A stretch of 64,000 bases of DNA, taken from NCBI RefSeq assembly GCF_963662805.1, contig NZ_OY759862.1, positions 62,001 through 126,000 on the forward strand. Direction: 5' to 3'. This document shows, piece by piece, positions 17,774 to 26,754 of the stretch. Positions within the stretch are counted from its first letter, which is position 1. The number at the start of each line of letters is the position of its first letter. This DNA comes from an uncultured Cohaesibacter sp. (GTDB taxonomy: Bacteria > Pseudomonadota > Alphaproteobacteria > Rhizobiales > Cohaesibacteraceae). Made by a program: the position numbers and the translations under genes. The notes beneath the pieces are model-generated. The model made no database searches and was not told the origin of the DNA. It saw nothing but the letters and a program-made list of their open reading frames with translations.

Positions 17774-19121
17774 CTAGTCAACAGACGCCAACAATTGTTC
17801 GAACATTTCCTGCACAACACTGATCAGAGTTGATGCAAGCGAGTAGAGTTGCTGCAACTCCGCAAGCCGCTCTGTTTCCTCGTCAACGTTGACGCCGTAA
17901 AGAGAGCTCATTGTATCCGAGATCGATTCAAGCTCCGTTTCAGCAAGTGCGAGATGGCTTTCCGCAGACGTGTAGTCGCTGACGACGAAGGACAGCAGCT
18001 CACTGGCATATTCTGATAACGTGCGGTCGCCGGAACCAAGCCCGCCAGCCGCATCGAACGTCAGATCACCCTGCAGGACATCCAGAATGGCATAGGCTGT
18101 TTCTTCCTCGTCGCTTGTGCCAAGCAGCAGGGACGGATCATCGGTGTAGGTGCTCGAGACGGCCAGATCTGCCGCAGATGTCCCGGTAATCAGATCTGTG
18201 ACGACCGCATTGAGCGCGTCCATCATTGTGGTCGCCAGTTCGTCCAGAGAGGCCTGATAGGAGGGCAGGGTCTCGTCGCGCAACTCAACCAGCGCTCCGA
18301 GTGTCCCCGTCGTGAAGTTTGTTAGTGATGTCCGAGCCATTGACAATGATACTGACTGTACCATCCGCGGCTGTTTCGGTCGAAAGAAGGTGGGCTTCGC
18401 TGTCCACCAGTACCTGACCTGAGGCACTGTAAACCTTGGTACTGCCATCCGAATTCTTGAAAGTGGTGATCTCCATATATTCGGAGAGGTCCACAAGGGC
18501 CGAATTGAGCTCATCTTCGAGATCAGCCGTGCTCTGACCGGAATTCGATAGAGAGCTGATGCGCTCGTTGAGACTGTCGATGGTCTCCAGGATCTCGTTG
18601 ACACTATCAACACCGCTTGAGATTTCGTCGTTGGCCTGACTGATCTGGTCTTCGAGGCTTTCTGCAAGATCATTGATCTGGCCAATTAGGTCCTCAAGCG
18701 CACCCAACCGCCGAATTGGCAAGGCTGGTGCTCTCCCGGTGTCGCGGCCAGCGTCGTCATGGCTTCTTCAAAATCCGACAGCGCATTGGCGATGCTGGTG
18801 CCATCACCACTTTCATCCGTAAGCGACCCGAGCGAAGACTGGGTACTCTCCAGATAACTCAGCGTTGTCACCGCACCAGCAGCGTCCGAGTTGGCGTCAA
18901 GCAGGTCGGAGAGCAGATATTGACTCACCTTGGAACTGACGGCACTAACGCTGACCCCGGAACTCGTGCCACCGGTCACTTTTGGCAGACGCGCTTGCCG
19001 TCTTGGCGGTGTAGCCGTCCGTGTCCGCGTTGGCAATATTGCTCGCAGTCACAGAGAGTTGTGACTGGGTGGCGCTAAGCGAACTGCTGGCAATAGAGAG
19101 TGACGAGTTCAGCGAGGACAT
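17774..19121 (-). pseudogene. flgK: Flagellar hook-associated protein 1, frameshifted
   Basis: FlgK forms the first hook-filament junction ring. The N-terminus MSSLNSSLSIASSSLSATQS followed by TASNIANADTDGY is the classic rod/hook motif. The product then continues in other frames: VTGGTSSGVSVSAV, then LGALEDLIGQINDLAESLE, then LGALVELRDETLPSYQASLD to the C-terminus. Frame switches lie near 18985, 18715 and 18325. The summed length is about 449 residues, close to alphaproteobacterial FlgK, so little is missing besides single bases. If real, no functional junction would form; if a sequence error, the gene is normal. Confidence 0.8.
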
Positions 19122-19148
19122 GATCGGATCCGGTTGGGTTCCCGTGAG

Positions 19149-19639
19149 CTAGACTTTTCGGCTCTGATTGATGGATTGGGTTTGTGGTGTGATGCCGGAC
19201 TGGCGGCCATTGGCGCCATATCCTGTCGCACCCGGTGATTTCCTTGTGCGTTTCGCGAATGGCACGCATGATGGCGTTCGTTCGCCGTTCATTGGCATTC
19301 ACAGCCCGATTGAGATTGCTGGCATTCTCCATCATCGAGGAGGCAAGTACCTGAACACGTTCCTGAAGTGCGTTGAACTTGCTGTCCGAGGTCAGCATCA
19401 TGGCTGCTCGTTCACTTTTGTAGGTCTTGAAGAACGTGCTGAATTCCTTGACCAGTTTTTGCTTTCTCACGAGCAATCCTTCAAGGGAAACCGGCCGTCC
19501 ACTTTCCAGTCGCCGATTCTCTTCTTCGGCGAGAGCGATGATCTCGTCAGCAACTTGTATGGCTTTATCCATTGCTGCTTCGATTTCCGCGATTTCGTCA
19601 GGCGACAGGCCTGGCCGTAACTGGAATGACGTCTGACAT
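19149..19639 (-). pseudogene. FlgN-like flagellar chaperone, frameshifted
   Basis: About 163 residues of a helical, charged protein directly upstream of flgK, the usual place for the FlgN export chaperone of FlgK/FlgL. The ATG at 19639 follows AGGAC and reads MSDVIPVTARP before a frame switch into LSPDEIAEIEAAMDKAIQVA. A second switch near 19220 restores the expected ending YGANGRQSGITPQ...SINQSRKV. The assignment to FlgN rests on position, size, coiled-coil character and the NERRTNAIMRAI segment. Confidence 0.6.
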
Positions 19640-19658
19640 TGAGTAGTCCTGCTATCTA

Positions 19659-19915
19659 TCATTGCGTTTTGGCAACCGCCGCATGGGCATAGGCCTGAGC
19701 CACTTGCTTTGCGGCGGTTGCTTTGGGATTTCTGCTGTCTGATCACGCCCTGTTGTTGTCTCATATGGCGGATCAGTCCCTTGAGTGTTTGGCGTGCTTC
19801 AAGCAGCAGGAGCCGATCTTTCGAACTGAGTGGATCGCCCTGAACTGCAGCGATATCTGTTTTTCAGGCGACGAACCCTTTCCCGGCATCGCTTCAGATC
19901 TTCAGGCGTTGCCAT
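19659..19915 (-). pseudogene. Small coiled-coil protein between flgE and flgN, frameshifted
   Basis: About 85 residues beginning MATPEDLKRCRERVRRLK. The ATG at 19915 follows AGGTAAGG, six bases after the flgE stop. One base shift restores DIAAVQGDPLSSKDRLLLLE...LKGLIRHMRQQQ, and a second restores KATAAKQVAQAYAHAAVAKTQ. The stop overlaps the region just before the flgN start. Charged and helical; no family recognised, but its tight position in the hook operon suggests a flagellar accessory role. Confidence 0.5.
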
Positions 19916-19920
19916 CAGCC

Positions 19921-21184
19921 TTACCTCACGGCACTGATCAGGCTGTCAAACATCTCGTTGCTGGTTGAGATGATCTGCGAGGCTGATGAATAGGCCTGCT
20001 GGGACGGCAAGCATGTTGGAGAATTCGGTACTGGGTATCGACGTTACTCGCTTCAAGTTGACTGCTCTGGATCAGACCGGAGCTACCTTGCCCTGCTGTA
20101 TGGAGGGTGGCGTTGCCGGAGTAGTTGGAGGCCGCATAGAGACCATCGTTGCCCTCTGTCAGGCCATCAGAGTTGGCAAAGGTGGCAAGCGGGATCTTGT
20201 AGATAGTCCGGGTCTCGCCATTCGAGAAGGATGCGATCACGGAACCATCGGTAATCGATCTCGATGTCACTGAGGGTGCCGTAAGCGCGGCCATCGACGT
20301 CGATGTTCTGCACGTCGATCTCGGCTGTGTCGCTGTCGTTGGTCGAATATTGTGTCAGGCCATCGCTGCCCGTTCACAGTGCCCAGCCCCAGCGAAATGT
20401 TGCTGTCCTCGGCACCGGTGGTCCAGTTCTCGATGGTCAGCTCAGGGTCGGCAGGGTTTGTGCTGGCGAGCGTTCCGTCTTCGTTGAAGGTGACTTCAAC
20501 GGAGGAAGAAGTCACCGTCCCGACCGTGCTCGACGTATCAGCCGAAATCGGATCAGAATAGGAGATTTCCCAGGTATTTTCAGCCGTCTTCGTGTAGGTC
20601 GCTGTCACGGTGCAGGCCGTGCCCAGAGAGTCATAGACCTCGAAACTGGACTCGAACGAATCCCCAATATCGGCATCAGCTGGCAGAATGGCCTGAATGT
20701 CGACGGATGTGGTTGCTTCTGCCGAGCTCGTAACCGAGCTGACATCGATCTTCGTCAGGTTGACGCTGCTGGCACCATCGACGATGTTGCCATCCTCATC
20801 GGTTTCCCAACCGAGAAGATAGGTGTCGCCGTTGCTCAGGTAACCATCTTCATCGACGCTGAACTCACCGTTTCGGGTGTAGTAGCGGGAGGAATCATCC
20901 CCTTCGACCGAAACGACGAAGAAGCCCTCTCCTTCGATGGCAAGGTTGGTACTGATCGTCGAGTCAACAAGCAGACCTTGCGAGTTCACGTTGGCAACCT
21001 CACTCGCCGTAACACCGCCACTCTTTGTAGAGCCGCTGCCAGCGACAAGGCTGGCAAAGCTGGTCGAGCTGGTCTTGTAGGCGGTGGTGGACGAGTTGGC
21101 GAGGTTGTTGGAGACGGTCGCCAAGGCTGAGGACTGTGCGGATAGGCCGGAAATGGCCGAATTCATTGCACCCATCAAACTCAT
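19921..21184 (-). pseudogene. flgE: Flagellar hook protein, frameshifted near the C-terminus
   Basis: FlgE polymerises into the hook. The first 275 residues (to about 20363) are one clean frame: MSLMGAMNSAISGLSAQSSA, the SNNLANSSTTAYK motif, and NLAIEGEGFFVV. The remaining part is spread over other frames: GTVNGSDGLTQYST, then DIEIDD and FSNGETRTIYKIPLATFANSDGL, then LNTEFSNMLAVQQAYSSASQIIS and a final TAA at 19921. Switches lie near 20363, 20265 and 20030. Without them the protein would be about 420 residues, normal for the group. Downstream genes carry similar single-base breaks. Confidence 0.85.
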
Positions 21185-21196
21185 AACTCAAAACTC

Positions 21197-21859
21197 CTAA
21201 CTGGAAACGATGGAAGAAATGCTAGACATCTCGACGCCCACATCACCGATCATCAGGTATGTGGTGCCGGTGCTGGAATCGATGCCGGTCACGGTGCCCT
21301 TGATGGCCGTACTGGTGTCGACGGTGGCCCCGTCTTCGTCGGTTGCGGTGACGGTGAGCGTGTAGTAGTCGCCGTCTTCGAGCTGCGTGCCGCTGCTGTT
21401 GACGCCATCCCAGGTGAAGTCGTACGTACCTTCGGAGGATTCACCTGTGGTGGAATAGACTTCGTTGCCGTCTGAGTCCGTGATGGTCAGCGTCACGTCA
21501 CTGGCGTCGCTGTCTAGCGTATAGCTCCAAGTCGCCTCGCCATCCTGCAGGGTCGTCGTATCCCCTTCGGCCGTGACGGTCTGGCCGATGTAACCGAGGC
21601 CATTCGCCGCGATCATGGATTCCATCGAGTCGACGATGGTATCCATCTTTTCTGACGTCTCAAGCTGGGTCTCATAGTTGGAAAGGTCTATGAGCTGGCC
21701 CATGTAATCGCTGATGTCAGTGGGATCAGTCGGGTTCTGATTCTGGAGCTGTTCGATCATCAGCGTCAGAAAGTCTGATGTATCGAGGCCCAAGCCTGAG
21801 GACGACGAAGTGCTGGTTGTCGTCGTCGTGGTTGAAGATGCTAACGCAGAAATGGACAT
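21197..21859 (-). CDS. flgD: Flagellar hook capping protein
   Basis: FlgD is the scaffold that caps the growing hook. At 220 residues it has normal length. The N-terminal core DTSDFLTLMIEQLQNQNPTD with SDYMGQLIDLSNYETQLE is diagnostic, followed by the FlgD Ig/Tudor-like domain (TSYTFTWDG-type turn, here TYDFTWDGVNSSG). The start is the ATG at 21859 after GGAAG; the longer open frame to 21910 lacks a ribosome site. It lies 12 bp upstream of flgE. The Ser/Thr-rich N-terminal tail (SSTTTTTTSTSSSSG) also occurs in FliD here. Confidence 0.9.
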   Translation of the reverse strand: MSISALASSTTTTTTSTSSSSGLGLDTSDFLTLMIEQLQNQNPTDPTDISDYMGQLIDLSNYETQLETSEKMDTIVDSMESMIAANGLGYIGQTVTAEGDTTTLQDGEATWSYTLDSDASDVTLTITDSDGNEVYSTTGESSEGTYDFTWDGVNSSGTQLEDGDYYTLTVTATDEDGATVDTSTAIKGTVTGIDSSTGTTYLMIGDVGVEMSSISSIVSS

Positions 21860-22174
21860 TGTACTTCCGATCTCGCATGTCTCGAAGTCACGGAGCGGAG
21901 AACGACGCAAGTCGGATCTTTCACTCCTCTAGAATTGAAACGGGCGATCGAAAGAAATCAGGCGCAATTAATTTAAGTTTTTGTTAGGAATAATTTGCCG
22001 AATACTTTATGCCGAAAGGCAAAAATTGCCTAGTTTGGAATTTTAAAGTATAACAATGAGTACTGTTTAAATATAAAAGTAGAATATACGCATGATGTGG
22101 CGGCGTATTGTTCGGTAAATATAGTGAAAAGGAAGGTTGATCTGAAGGAAATCAAACGTACTGGCGAGTGCACG
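21860..22174. other. AT-rich intergenic region upstream of flgD
   Basis: 315 bp between the 81-residue gene and flgD. The stretch 21960-22100 is markedly AT-rich and probably holds the flgD operon promoter. No flagellar sigma site was recognised with confidence. Confidence 0.5.
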
Positions 22175-22420
22175 CTATTTCTTGATTTTGCTCATAATAT
22201 TGCCGACGAGAGAGGCCGGCGCTTTGGGGACAGGACTCTCGTTGAGGACACGCGCAATTGTTCTGTCGAGCGCAAACAGGTCCCGTGCGTCCTGAGAATG
22301 CAAAAGCAGGAGCCGTGCCGACTCCTGCTCTGATTTTGGCCATGTGTCCAAATCCGTGCCATTTTGATCAAGCAGCTCTTCAAAGCGCTCGATCATCATT
22401 ATAGCTTCAGACTTGACCAT
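22175..22420 (-). CDS. Small protein of the type often paired with ECF sigma factors, unknown function
   Basis: An 81-residue, soluble, helical protein. The segment RFEELLDQNGTDLDTWPKSE resembles small alphaproteobacterial proteins with an RFExLLxxxGxDxxxWP pattern that are commonly encoded next to ECF sigma factors; this is recall and not a search. The start at 22420 follows CAGGG. It lies between fliS and flgD on the same strand as all flagellar genes; an ECF sigma gene lies at the head of the cluster, 7.6 kb upstream. It could be an anti-sigma-like regulator. Confidence 0.6.
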   Translation of the reverse strand: MVKSEAIMMIERFEELLDQNGTDLDTWPKSEQESARLLLLHSQDARDLFALDRTIARVLNESPVPKAPASLVGNIMSKIKK

Positions 22421-22467
22421 GTTTACCCTGACAGGACTAGAGCCTGTCCGGTTTGTCTGCGGTCAGG

Positions 22468-22944
22468 CTAACCCACCAAACTTTCCATCACGGGAGTGTC
22501 TGCGGTGGTTGGTGTTGCTTTTTTCTCAGATAGTATTTCTTCCATGACCATGTCAATATTCCGTAGCGGCATTCGGGCTATCTCAGCCCAGGCGTTGCGG
22601 AAATCGGCGAGCCCCTTGGCGATGGTCGCAAAGCGTTCCAGAGAATCAGGACGACCATAGGCATTGTGCAAGGCGAAGATGTTCTGGGAGTACATTTCTA
22701 CAAACTGTTTGCCCATCATCGGATCGACGTCGAGATTCACATTTTGACGCAGACCGCTGAGGATCTTGGAGGCATGGACTACACGGTTGAATGCCTTCTC
22801 GAACTGATTGCCCCGCTGGTAGTAAGAGGACAGGATCAGTGCATTCAGAACCTCGTCAAGCAACAGGGCCACAGCCTTGGTCGGCGCAACAGTCTTGTTG
22901 GCGGTGCGATAGGCGCCGATGGCCTGGTTGAGTGCAGGATTCAT
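22468..22944 (-). CDS. fliS: Flagellar export chaperone FliS family
   Basis: A 158-residue helical protein directly behind fliD, three bases after its stop, with a GGAGA ribosome site inside the end of fliD. The opening NQAIGAYRTANKTVAPTKAVALLLDEVLNAL fits FliS, which holds flagellin in the cytoplasm and prevents early polymerisation. It is longer than enterobacterial FliS (about 130), with a C-terminal tail after RMPLRNIDM. Assigned by position and N-terminal pattern. Confidence 0.75.
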   Translation of the reverse strand: MNPALNQAIGAYRTANKTVAPTKAVALLLDEVLNALILSSYYQRGNQFEKAFNRVVHASKILSGLRQNVNLDVDPMMGKQFVEMYSQNIFALHNAYGRPDSLERFATIAKGLADFRNAWAEIARMPLRNIDMVMEEILSEKKATPTTADTPVMESLVG

Positions 22945-22947
22945 AGT

Positions 22948-24657
22948 CTAGTCTCCAGAATCTAGAAGGGCTTCGAGATAGCTCAGAGTGCTCTCAGCCT
23001 CTGAGATCTGTTCTTGATAACTTGCGTAAAGTTCGGTGAGGCGGTCGCGGTAAGCCTCGACGAGCTCCATTTCCTCGTCATATTCTTCTTCGTAGGTCTC
23101 GACCTTTTCCTCGAGGCTCGCAATCAGGTCGGTCAGTATGCTGTCGTCTTCATCAGCATAGCTGCTGATCGACTGATACAGTTTCTCTGCGATACCGGCA
23201 GAACTGGTGAATTCAATCGTGGCGTTTTCAGTGCCGGTGTAAACGAAGGTGATGCCTTCGTAGTCAGTGCCCTCAACGCCCACGATACGCGTACCGGACA
23301 CTTCGAACAGGCCGGACTGGCCGTTCACCAGCACGTTCGTCACTTCGCCATCCTCGTCGACTTCGATGTCGATGGTCATCTCGGAGGGCATGTTTTCGTT
23401 GCGATAGAGAAGCGCCAGGTCGCTGTTGTCGATCGAATATTGGAAGTTCAGGAGATCCTCGATCTGGTCGAGGTCATTGAGCAGGGCGTCGTTGAGCTCG
23501 TCTTCATCGAGTTCGAGATAGTTGTTCTCGTCATAGGACAGGCCGAGCAGGGCCATACTCTCGCTATCGATCATGGTCGACAGCGCATCCGCGATGGACG
23601 AGTTCACACTTCTGAGGACGCTGTCGCCAAACAGGGTCGCGTCCTCTGAGGCCCCGCCGTCCGATGAGACTTCCTGCTGCGTGATCGCCCATTCGCGATA
23701 GGCATTGTAGGTCTCGACAAGGTTGGAAATAGCGGTCTTGATGTCGCTGAGCGACTGGGAGATTTCAACCGAGATGGACGAATCCTCGCCGGTCACCTGA
23801 TAGAGCGAGAATGTGACTCCGTCGATCACGTCATCGATTGTGTTGCTGCTCCGGGTGATCTCGATACCGTCAAGCTCGATGATGGCGAGTTGGGACTCCT
23901 GAAGTTCGTTGGCGAAGGCGCCGTCCTCATCCGTCAGGCCGAGGGACTGGCCAATGTCTGTGCCTGACACTGTCTCGTAGACGATGTCCTTGCCGGTATC
24001 GTCCGCGGTCAGCACAAGGGTGTATTCGTCATCACTAACCTGCACCACGGTGGCGGTGATGCCGGTATCCTCGTTGGCATTGTTGATGGCCTCGGCGATC
24101 TCTGCCAGTGACATGTCTTCATCGATCTCGATTTCGACGGCTTCATCAGCGTCTGACAGCTTGAGCGAAAAGGTTCCCGTCAACTCGAGCGGATCACTGC
24201 TGGTGGTTTGGCTTTCACTCGCCACCTTGTGGGATTTGGCAAGCTGGAGAATGTTGAGCTCGTAGGTCTGAATATCGACCCCGGCGTCAGCGGTCACGAC
24301 CAGAGCGTCGGAGGCTTCTACATCGCCACTGCCTGTCAGATAAGCCTCGCGGGCGGAAAAGATGTCGTCCTGTGTCGTCAGGGAACTAACCGAGCCGCAG
24401 AGATCTTCAAGACTATCCTGCATCGCCTGCAACAGGGTCTGCATCTCGGAATAGGCTTCGATCTCGGTCTCGGTCTCGGTGATCTTGGATTCGATGCGGT
24501 CAGCGGTGAGCTGTTTGGTCAGGACAGCAGATTCAATCAGGGCATCCCAATCGATGTCGCTGCTGGAACTGGAGGTGCTGGTGGAGGAGGACGTTGATGA
24601 CGTCGTCGTGGTCGTAGACGTGCTTGTCGAGCTTGTCGTCGTCGTCGTGTCTGTCAT
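22948..24657 (-). CDS. fliD: Flagellar filament capping protein
   Basis: FliD (HAP2) caps the filament tip and guides flagellin folding. At 569 residues, it has the FliD N-terminal domain (DWDALIESAVLTKQLTADRI), a middle Flagellin-IN-like hook motif (TGTFSLKLSDADEAVEIEID and SLAEIAEAINNANEDTGITA) and the C-terminal domain with ISNLVETYNAYREWAI, ending in a coiled coil (EEYDEEMELVEAYRDRLTEL). The first 35 residues are almost only Ser and Thr. Start ATG at 24657 after GGAGTGAATAG. It follows flagellin 1 after a terminator-like hairpin. Confidence 0.9.
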   Translation of the reverse strand: MTDTTTTTSSTSTSTTTTTSSTSSSTSTSSSSSDIDWDALIESAVLTKQLTADRIESKITETETEIEAYSEMQTLLQAMQDSLEDLCGSVSSLTTQDDIFSAREAYLTGSGDVEASDALVVTADAGVDIQTYELNILQLAKSHKVASESQTTSSDPLELTGTFSLKLSDADEAVEIEIDEDMSLAEIAEAINNANEDTGITATVVQVSDDEYTLVLTADDTGKDIVYETVSGTDIGQSLGLTDEDGAFANELQESQLAIIELDGIEITRSSNTIDDVIDGVTFSLYQVTGEDSSISVEISQSLSDIKTAISNLVETYNAYREWAITQQEVSSDGGASEDATLFGDSVLRSVNSSIADALSTMIDSESMALLGLSYDENNYLELDEDELNDALLNDLDQIEDLLNFQYSIDNSDLALLYRNENMPSEMTIDIEVDEDGEVTNVLVNGQSGLFEVSGTRIVGVEGTDYEGITFVYTGTENATIEFTSSAGIAEKLYQSISSYADEDDSILTDLIASLEEKVETYEEEYDEEMELVEAYRDRLTELYASYQEQISEAESTLSYLEALLDSGD

Positions 24658-24690
24658 CTATTCACTCCATGAGAAATAGACCGGGCCCCG

Positions 24691-24715
24691 AAAAGCCGGA
24701 ACATTCTGTTCCGGC
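24691..24715 (-). terminator. Terminator after flagellin 1
   Basis: A 9-bp perfect stem (24695-24703 with 24707-24715, GCCGGAACA/TGTTCCGGC) with a 3-nt loop. Reading on the minus strand it is followed by TTTTC. It separates flagellin 1 from fliD. Confidence 0.75.
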
Positions 24716-24749
24716 CTCACTCTCTCAATTGGGACCCGGCCTTGGGGTG

Positions 24750-26303
24750 TTACTGGATAAGGCTGAGCAGGTTCTGAGGCATGTCGTTTGCCTGAGAAGC
24801 AGCTGCCACGGCGGCCTGAACCTTCACGGAAGAGGCAGACAATTCGGCCTGTTCCTTGGCGATGTCCACGTCGCGAATGGCGGACTCGGCAGCATCAAGG
24901 TTTTCAACGCTGGTGTCGATCTGGGCCGAGCGGAACTCGAACCGGGACATGATCGCACCCATTTCCGAGCGGGCATTCGAGATCTGGTCGATGGCGAGAT
25001 CAAGCACGGACAGGGCTTCTGCCGCGCCTTCGCCGGTCGAGATGTCGAGCTCATCAATGTTGAGTGCTGCGCAGGTCAGGGACTCGATGGACAGGTTGAT
25101 GGTATCGGCAGAGGTCGAGCCAACGATGATTTCCGCGCCTGTGGTGTCCGCTTTGACAGTGGTGCCATAGGTGGTGCCTTCAGAGAAACCAAAGTCGGAA
25201 AGATCGAGCGTACCTTCATCGTCGGTGGAATCAGCCAGAGTGGTAGAAGCTTTTTCACCGCTTGCCAGGTTGGTGATCTGCAGCAGACCGTCTTCATCGA
25301 TGCTGGCTTCAAGGGTATATTCACCCTCGGCATGCAGACTGTCGTTGATCTGGGTGATCAGGTCATCAACGGACAGGGAAGACGTTGTAGTGGCTTCGTC
25401 ATAATCCGTGGTGACGGTGATCTCGATGTCGTTGATCGTGAAAGTGGCCGACTCGGCTTTCGTTGCAGAGGTGTTTTCGTAGCCAGCTGCTGTATCGGAG
25501 GAGGCGGTGACAACACCGGTGTCCAACTGATAATCATCAAGGTCAGCACCAGCAAGAGTGATCGCGCTGTCTTCACTGTTGGTGAAGACCAAGTTGCCTG
25601 CGTCATCAAAGTCTGCGGTTACAGTGCTGCCCGCTGCAGAGAGGTCGGCATTGATCTCGATTAGGGTATCGCTAGCCGACATGGTGGTGTTTGCGTTTAC
25701 GTCAATCGAAATGGTCGCAGTGGTGGCACCGTCGTCCACAGTCATGACAAAAGTGGTTGTCGAACCGGTTGCACTGTTGTCGAGACCGGCGAATGCAGCG
25801 GCAGAGGTCGACGTATGGGTCGTGGCGGTATTGGTGCTGGTAACCACCGGTTCGGTCTCGGTGTCATCGACACCGAAGTCGGAGGACCCATCGAGCAGGG
25901 ACTGGCCGTTGTAGCGGGTGGATTCGCAGATGCCGTCAATCTCTTCCTGCAGCTGTTCAAATTCAGCCTGGATGTAGGCACGTTCGGTGTCGGTCACGGT
26001 ACCGGAGGCTGACTGGGAGGCCAGCACTTTCATACGCTCTACGATGTCGGCAATGTTGGATGCGCCACCGTCTGCGGTCTGAAGAACGGAAATACCGTGG
26101 GATGCGTTGGTTGATGCCTGCTCGAGAGCGGCAACGTCGGAAGAAATCTTGGTCGCGATGGCGAGACCGGCGGCATCATCGGATGCCTTGTTGATGTTCG
26201 ACCCACTGGCGAGTTTTGCCAGAGAGTTCGACTGGTCAGATGCGTTGATATTGAGGAAGCGAACGGCAGTGTTCGCTGCGGTGTTGGTAGAAATTACTGG
26301 CAT
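24750..26303 (-). CDS. Flagellin (copy 1)
   Basis: A 517-residue flagellin. The conserved N-terminal D0/D1 helix pair (MPVISTNTAANTAVRFLNIN, ASGSNINKASDDAAGLAIATKI) and C-terminal helix (ASSVKVQAAVAAASQANDMPQNLLSLIQ) polymerise into the filament core. The middle (about 170-400) has two repeats of a Flagellin-IN-like unit (TTTFVMTVDDG...MSASDTLIEINADL and SATFTINDIEITV...SVDDLITQINDSL). Both repeats are Thr/Ser/Asp-rich and exposed. Cysteines occur (GICESTRYNG, SLTCAALN). Start at 26303 after AGGAGTTAACC. It is very similar to copy 2, including long identical DNA tracts. Confidence 0.92.
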   Translation of the reverse strand: MPVISTNTAANTAVRFLNINASDQSNSLAKLASGSNINKASDDAAGLAIATKISSDVAALEQASTNASHGISVLQTADGGASNIADIVERMKVLASQSASGTVTDTERAYIQAEFEQLQEEIDGICESTRYNGQSLLDGSSDFGVDDTETEPVVTSTNTATTHTSTSAAAFAGLDNSATGSTTTFVMTVDDGATTATISIDVNANTTMSASDTLIEINADLSAAGSTVTADFDDAGNLVFTNSEDSAITLAGADLDDYQLDTGVVTASSDTAAGYENTSATKAESATFTINDIEITVTTDYDEATTTSSLSVDDLITQINDSLHAEGEYTLEASIDEDGLLQITNLASGEKASTTLADSTDDEGTLDLSDFGFSEGTTYGTTVKADTTGAEIIVGSTSADTINLSIESLTCAALNIDELDISTGEGAAEALSVLDLAIDQISNARSEMGAIMSRFEFRSAQIDTSVENLDAAESAIRDVDIAKEQAELSASSVKVQAAVAAASQANDMPQNLLSLIQ

Positions 26304-26425
26304 TGGTTAACTCCTGAACTGGTGCATGCCTTTCGATCAATCGCGCACAAGACGGATCGCCTTGTTTTGCACGTAGCTATCGCGAAAGCTGAAACTGTTG
26401 ATCTGGCGAACGCTCCAAATACACT

Positions 26426-26446
26426 CCGCCCCCAAAATGGGGGCGG
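26426..26446 (-). promoter_or_regulatory. Hairpin in flagellin 1 leader
   Basis: A perfect 9-bp GC-rich stem (26426-26434 with 26438-26446, CCGCCCCCA/TGGGGGCGG) with an AAA loop, about 125 bp before the flagellin 1 ATG. The copy 2 leader has a weaker hairpin at the same relative place (28437-28461). It may be a 5' UTR regulatory element; alphaproteobacterial flagellin leaders are bound by FlbT in Caulobacter. Confidence 0.45.
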
Positions 26447-26693
26447 TGGACGCCAATCCTCACGCCTCACACATAGAACGGAGTAACCCGGCATTTCCGG
26501 GCGAATTTTATTTTCTTATTTTAATCAGGAAGTTAACCTTTTCGTAATCAATTTTTCGGTTGCCGCAAGGACTGAATTGTGACGCCCGTAAAGCTATGAG
26601 ATCAGACACAAAAACCTCTGCCAAATCAGCAATTCAGGAGAGCGTGACCAGTATTTCAGGACCAAAGCGACCAAAAGCCAGATTGAAAAGGAA
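26447..26693. other. Rest of intergenic region between flagellins 1 and 2
   Basis: This holds the promoter region of flagellin 1. The stretch 26458-26545 is clearly related to 28468-28552 in front of flagellin 2 (CACGCCTC, then a short GC hairpin, then an ATTTTATTTTTC tract), so the duplication included the promoter. Confidence 0.55.
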
Positions 26694-26723
26694 GGATGGC
26701 CGAGGGCTTTGCTTCGGCCATCC
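26694..26723 (-). terminator. Terminator after flagellin 2
   Basis: A perfect 10-bp stem GGATGGCCGA/TCGGCCATCC (26694-26703 with 26714-26723) with a 10-nt loop, followed on the minus strand by TTCCTTTTC. It lies about 30 bp after the flagellin 2 stop. Confidence 0.85.
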
Positions 26724-26754
26724 CGTCGATGTCAGTTTCAACTGCCGATCAGAA

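Noticed and set aside
20303..21130. 275-residue plus-strand frame opposite flgE
   Set aside because: Antisense to the clean part of flgE; no ribosome site and biased composition.
24624..25664. 346-residue plus-strand frame opposite flagellin 1
   Set aside because: Antisense shadow of a Thr/Ser/Asp-rich gene; the same kind of frame occurs opposite flagellin 2.
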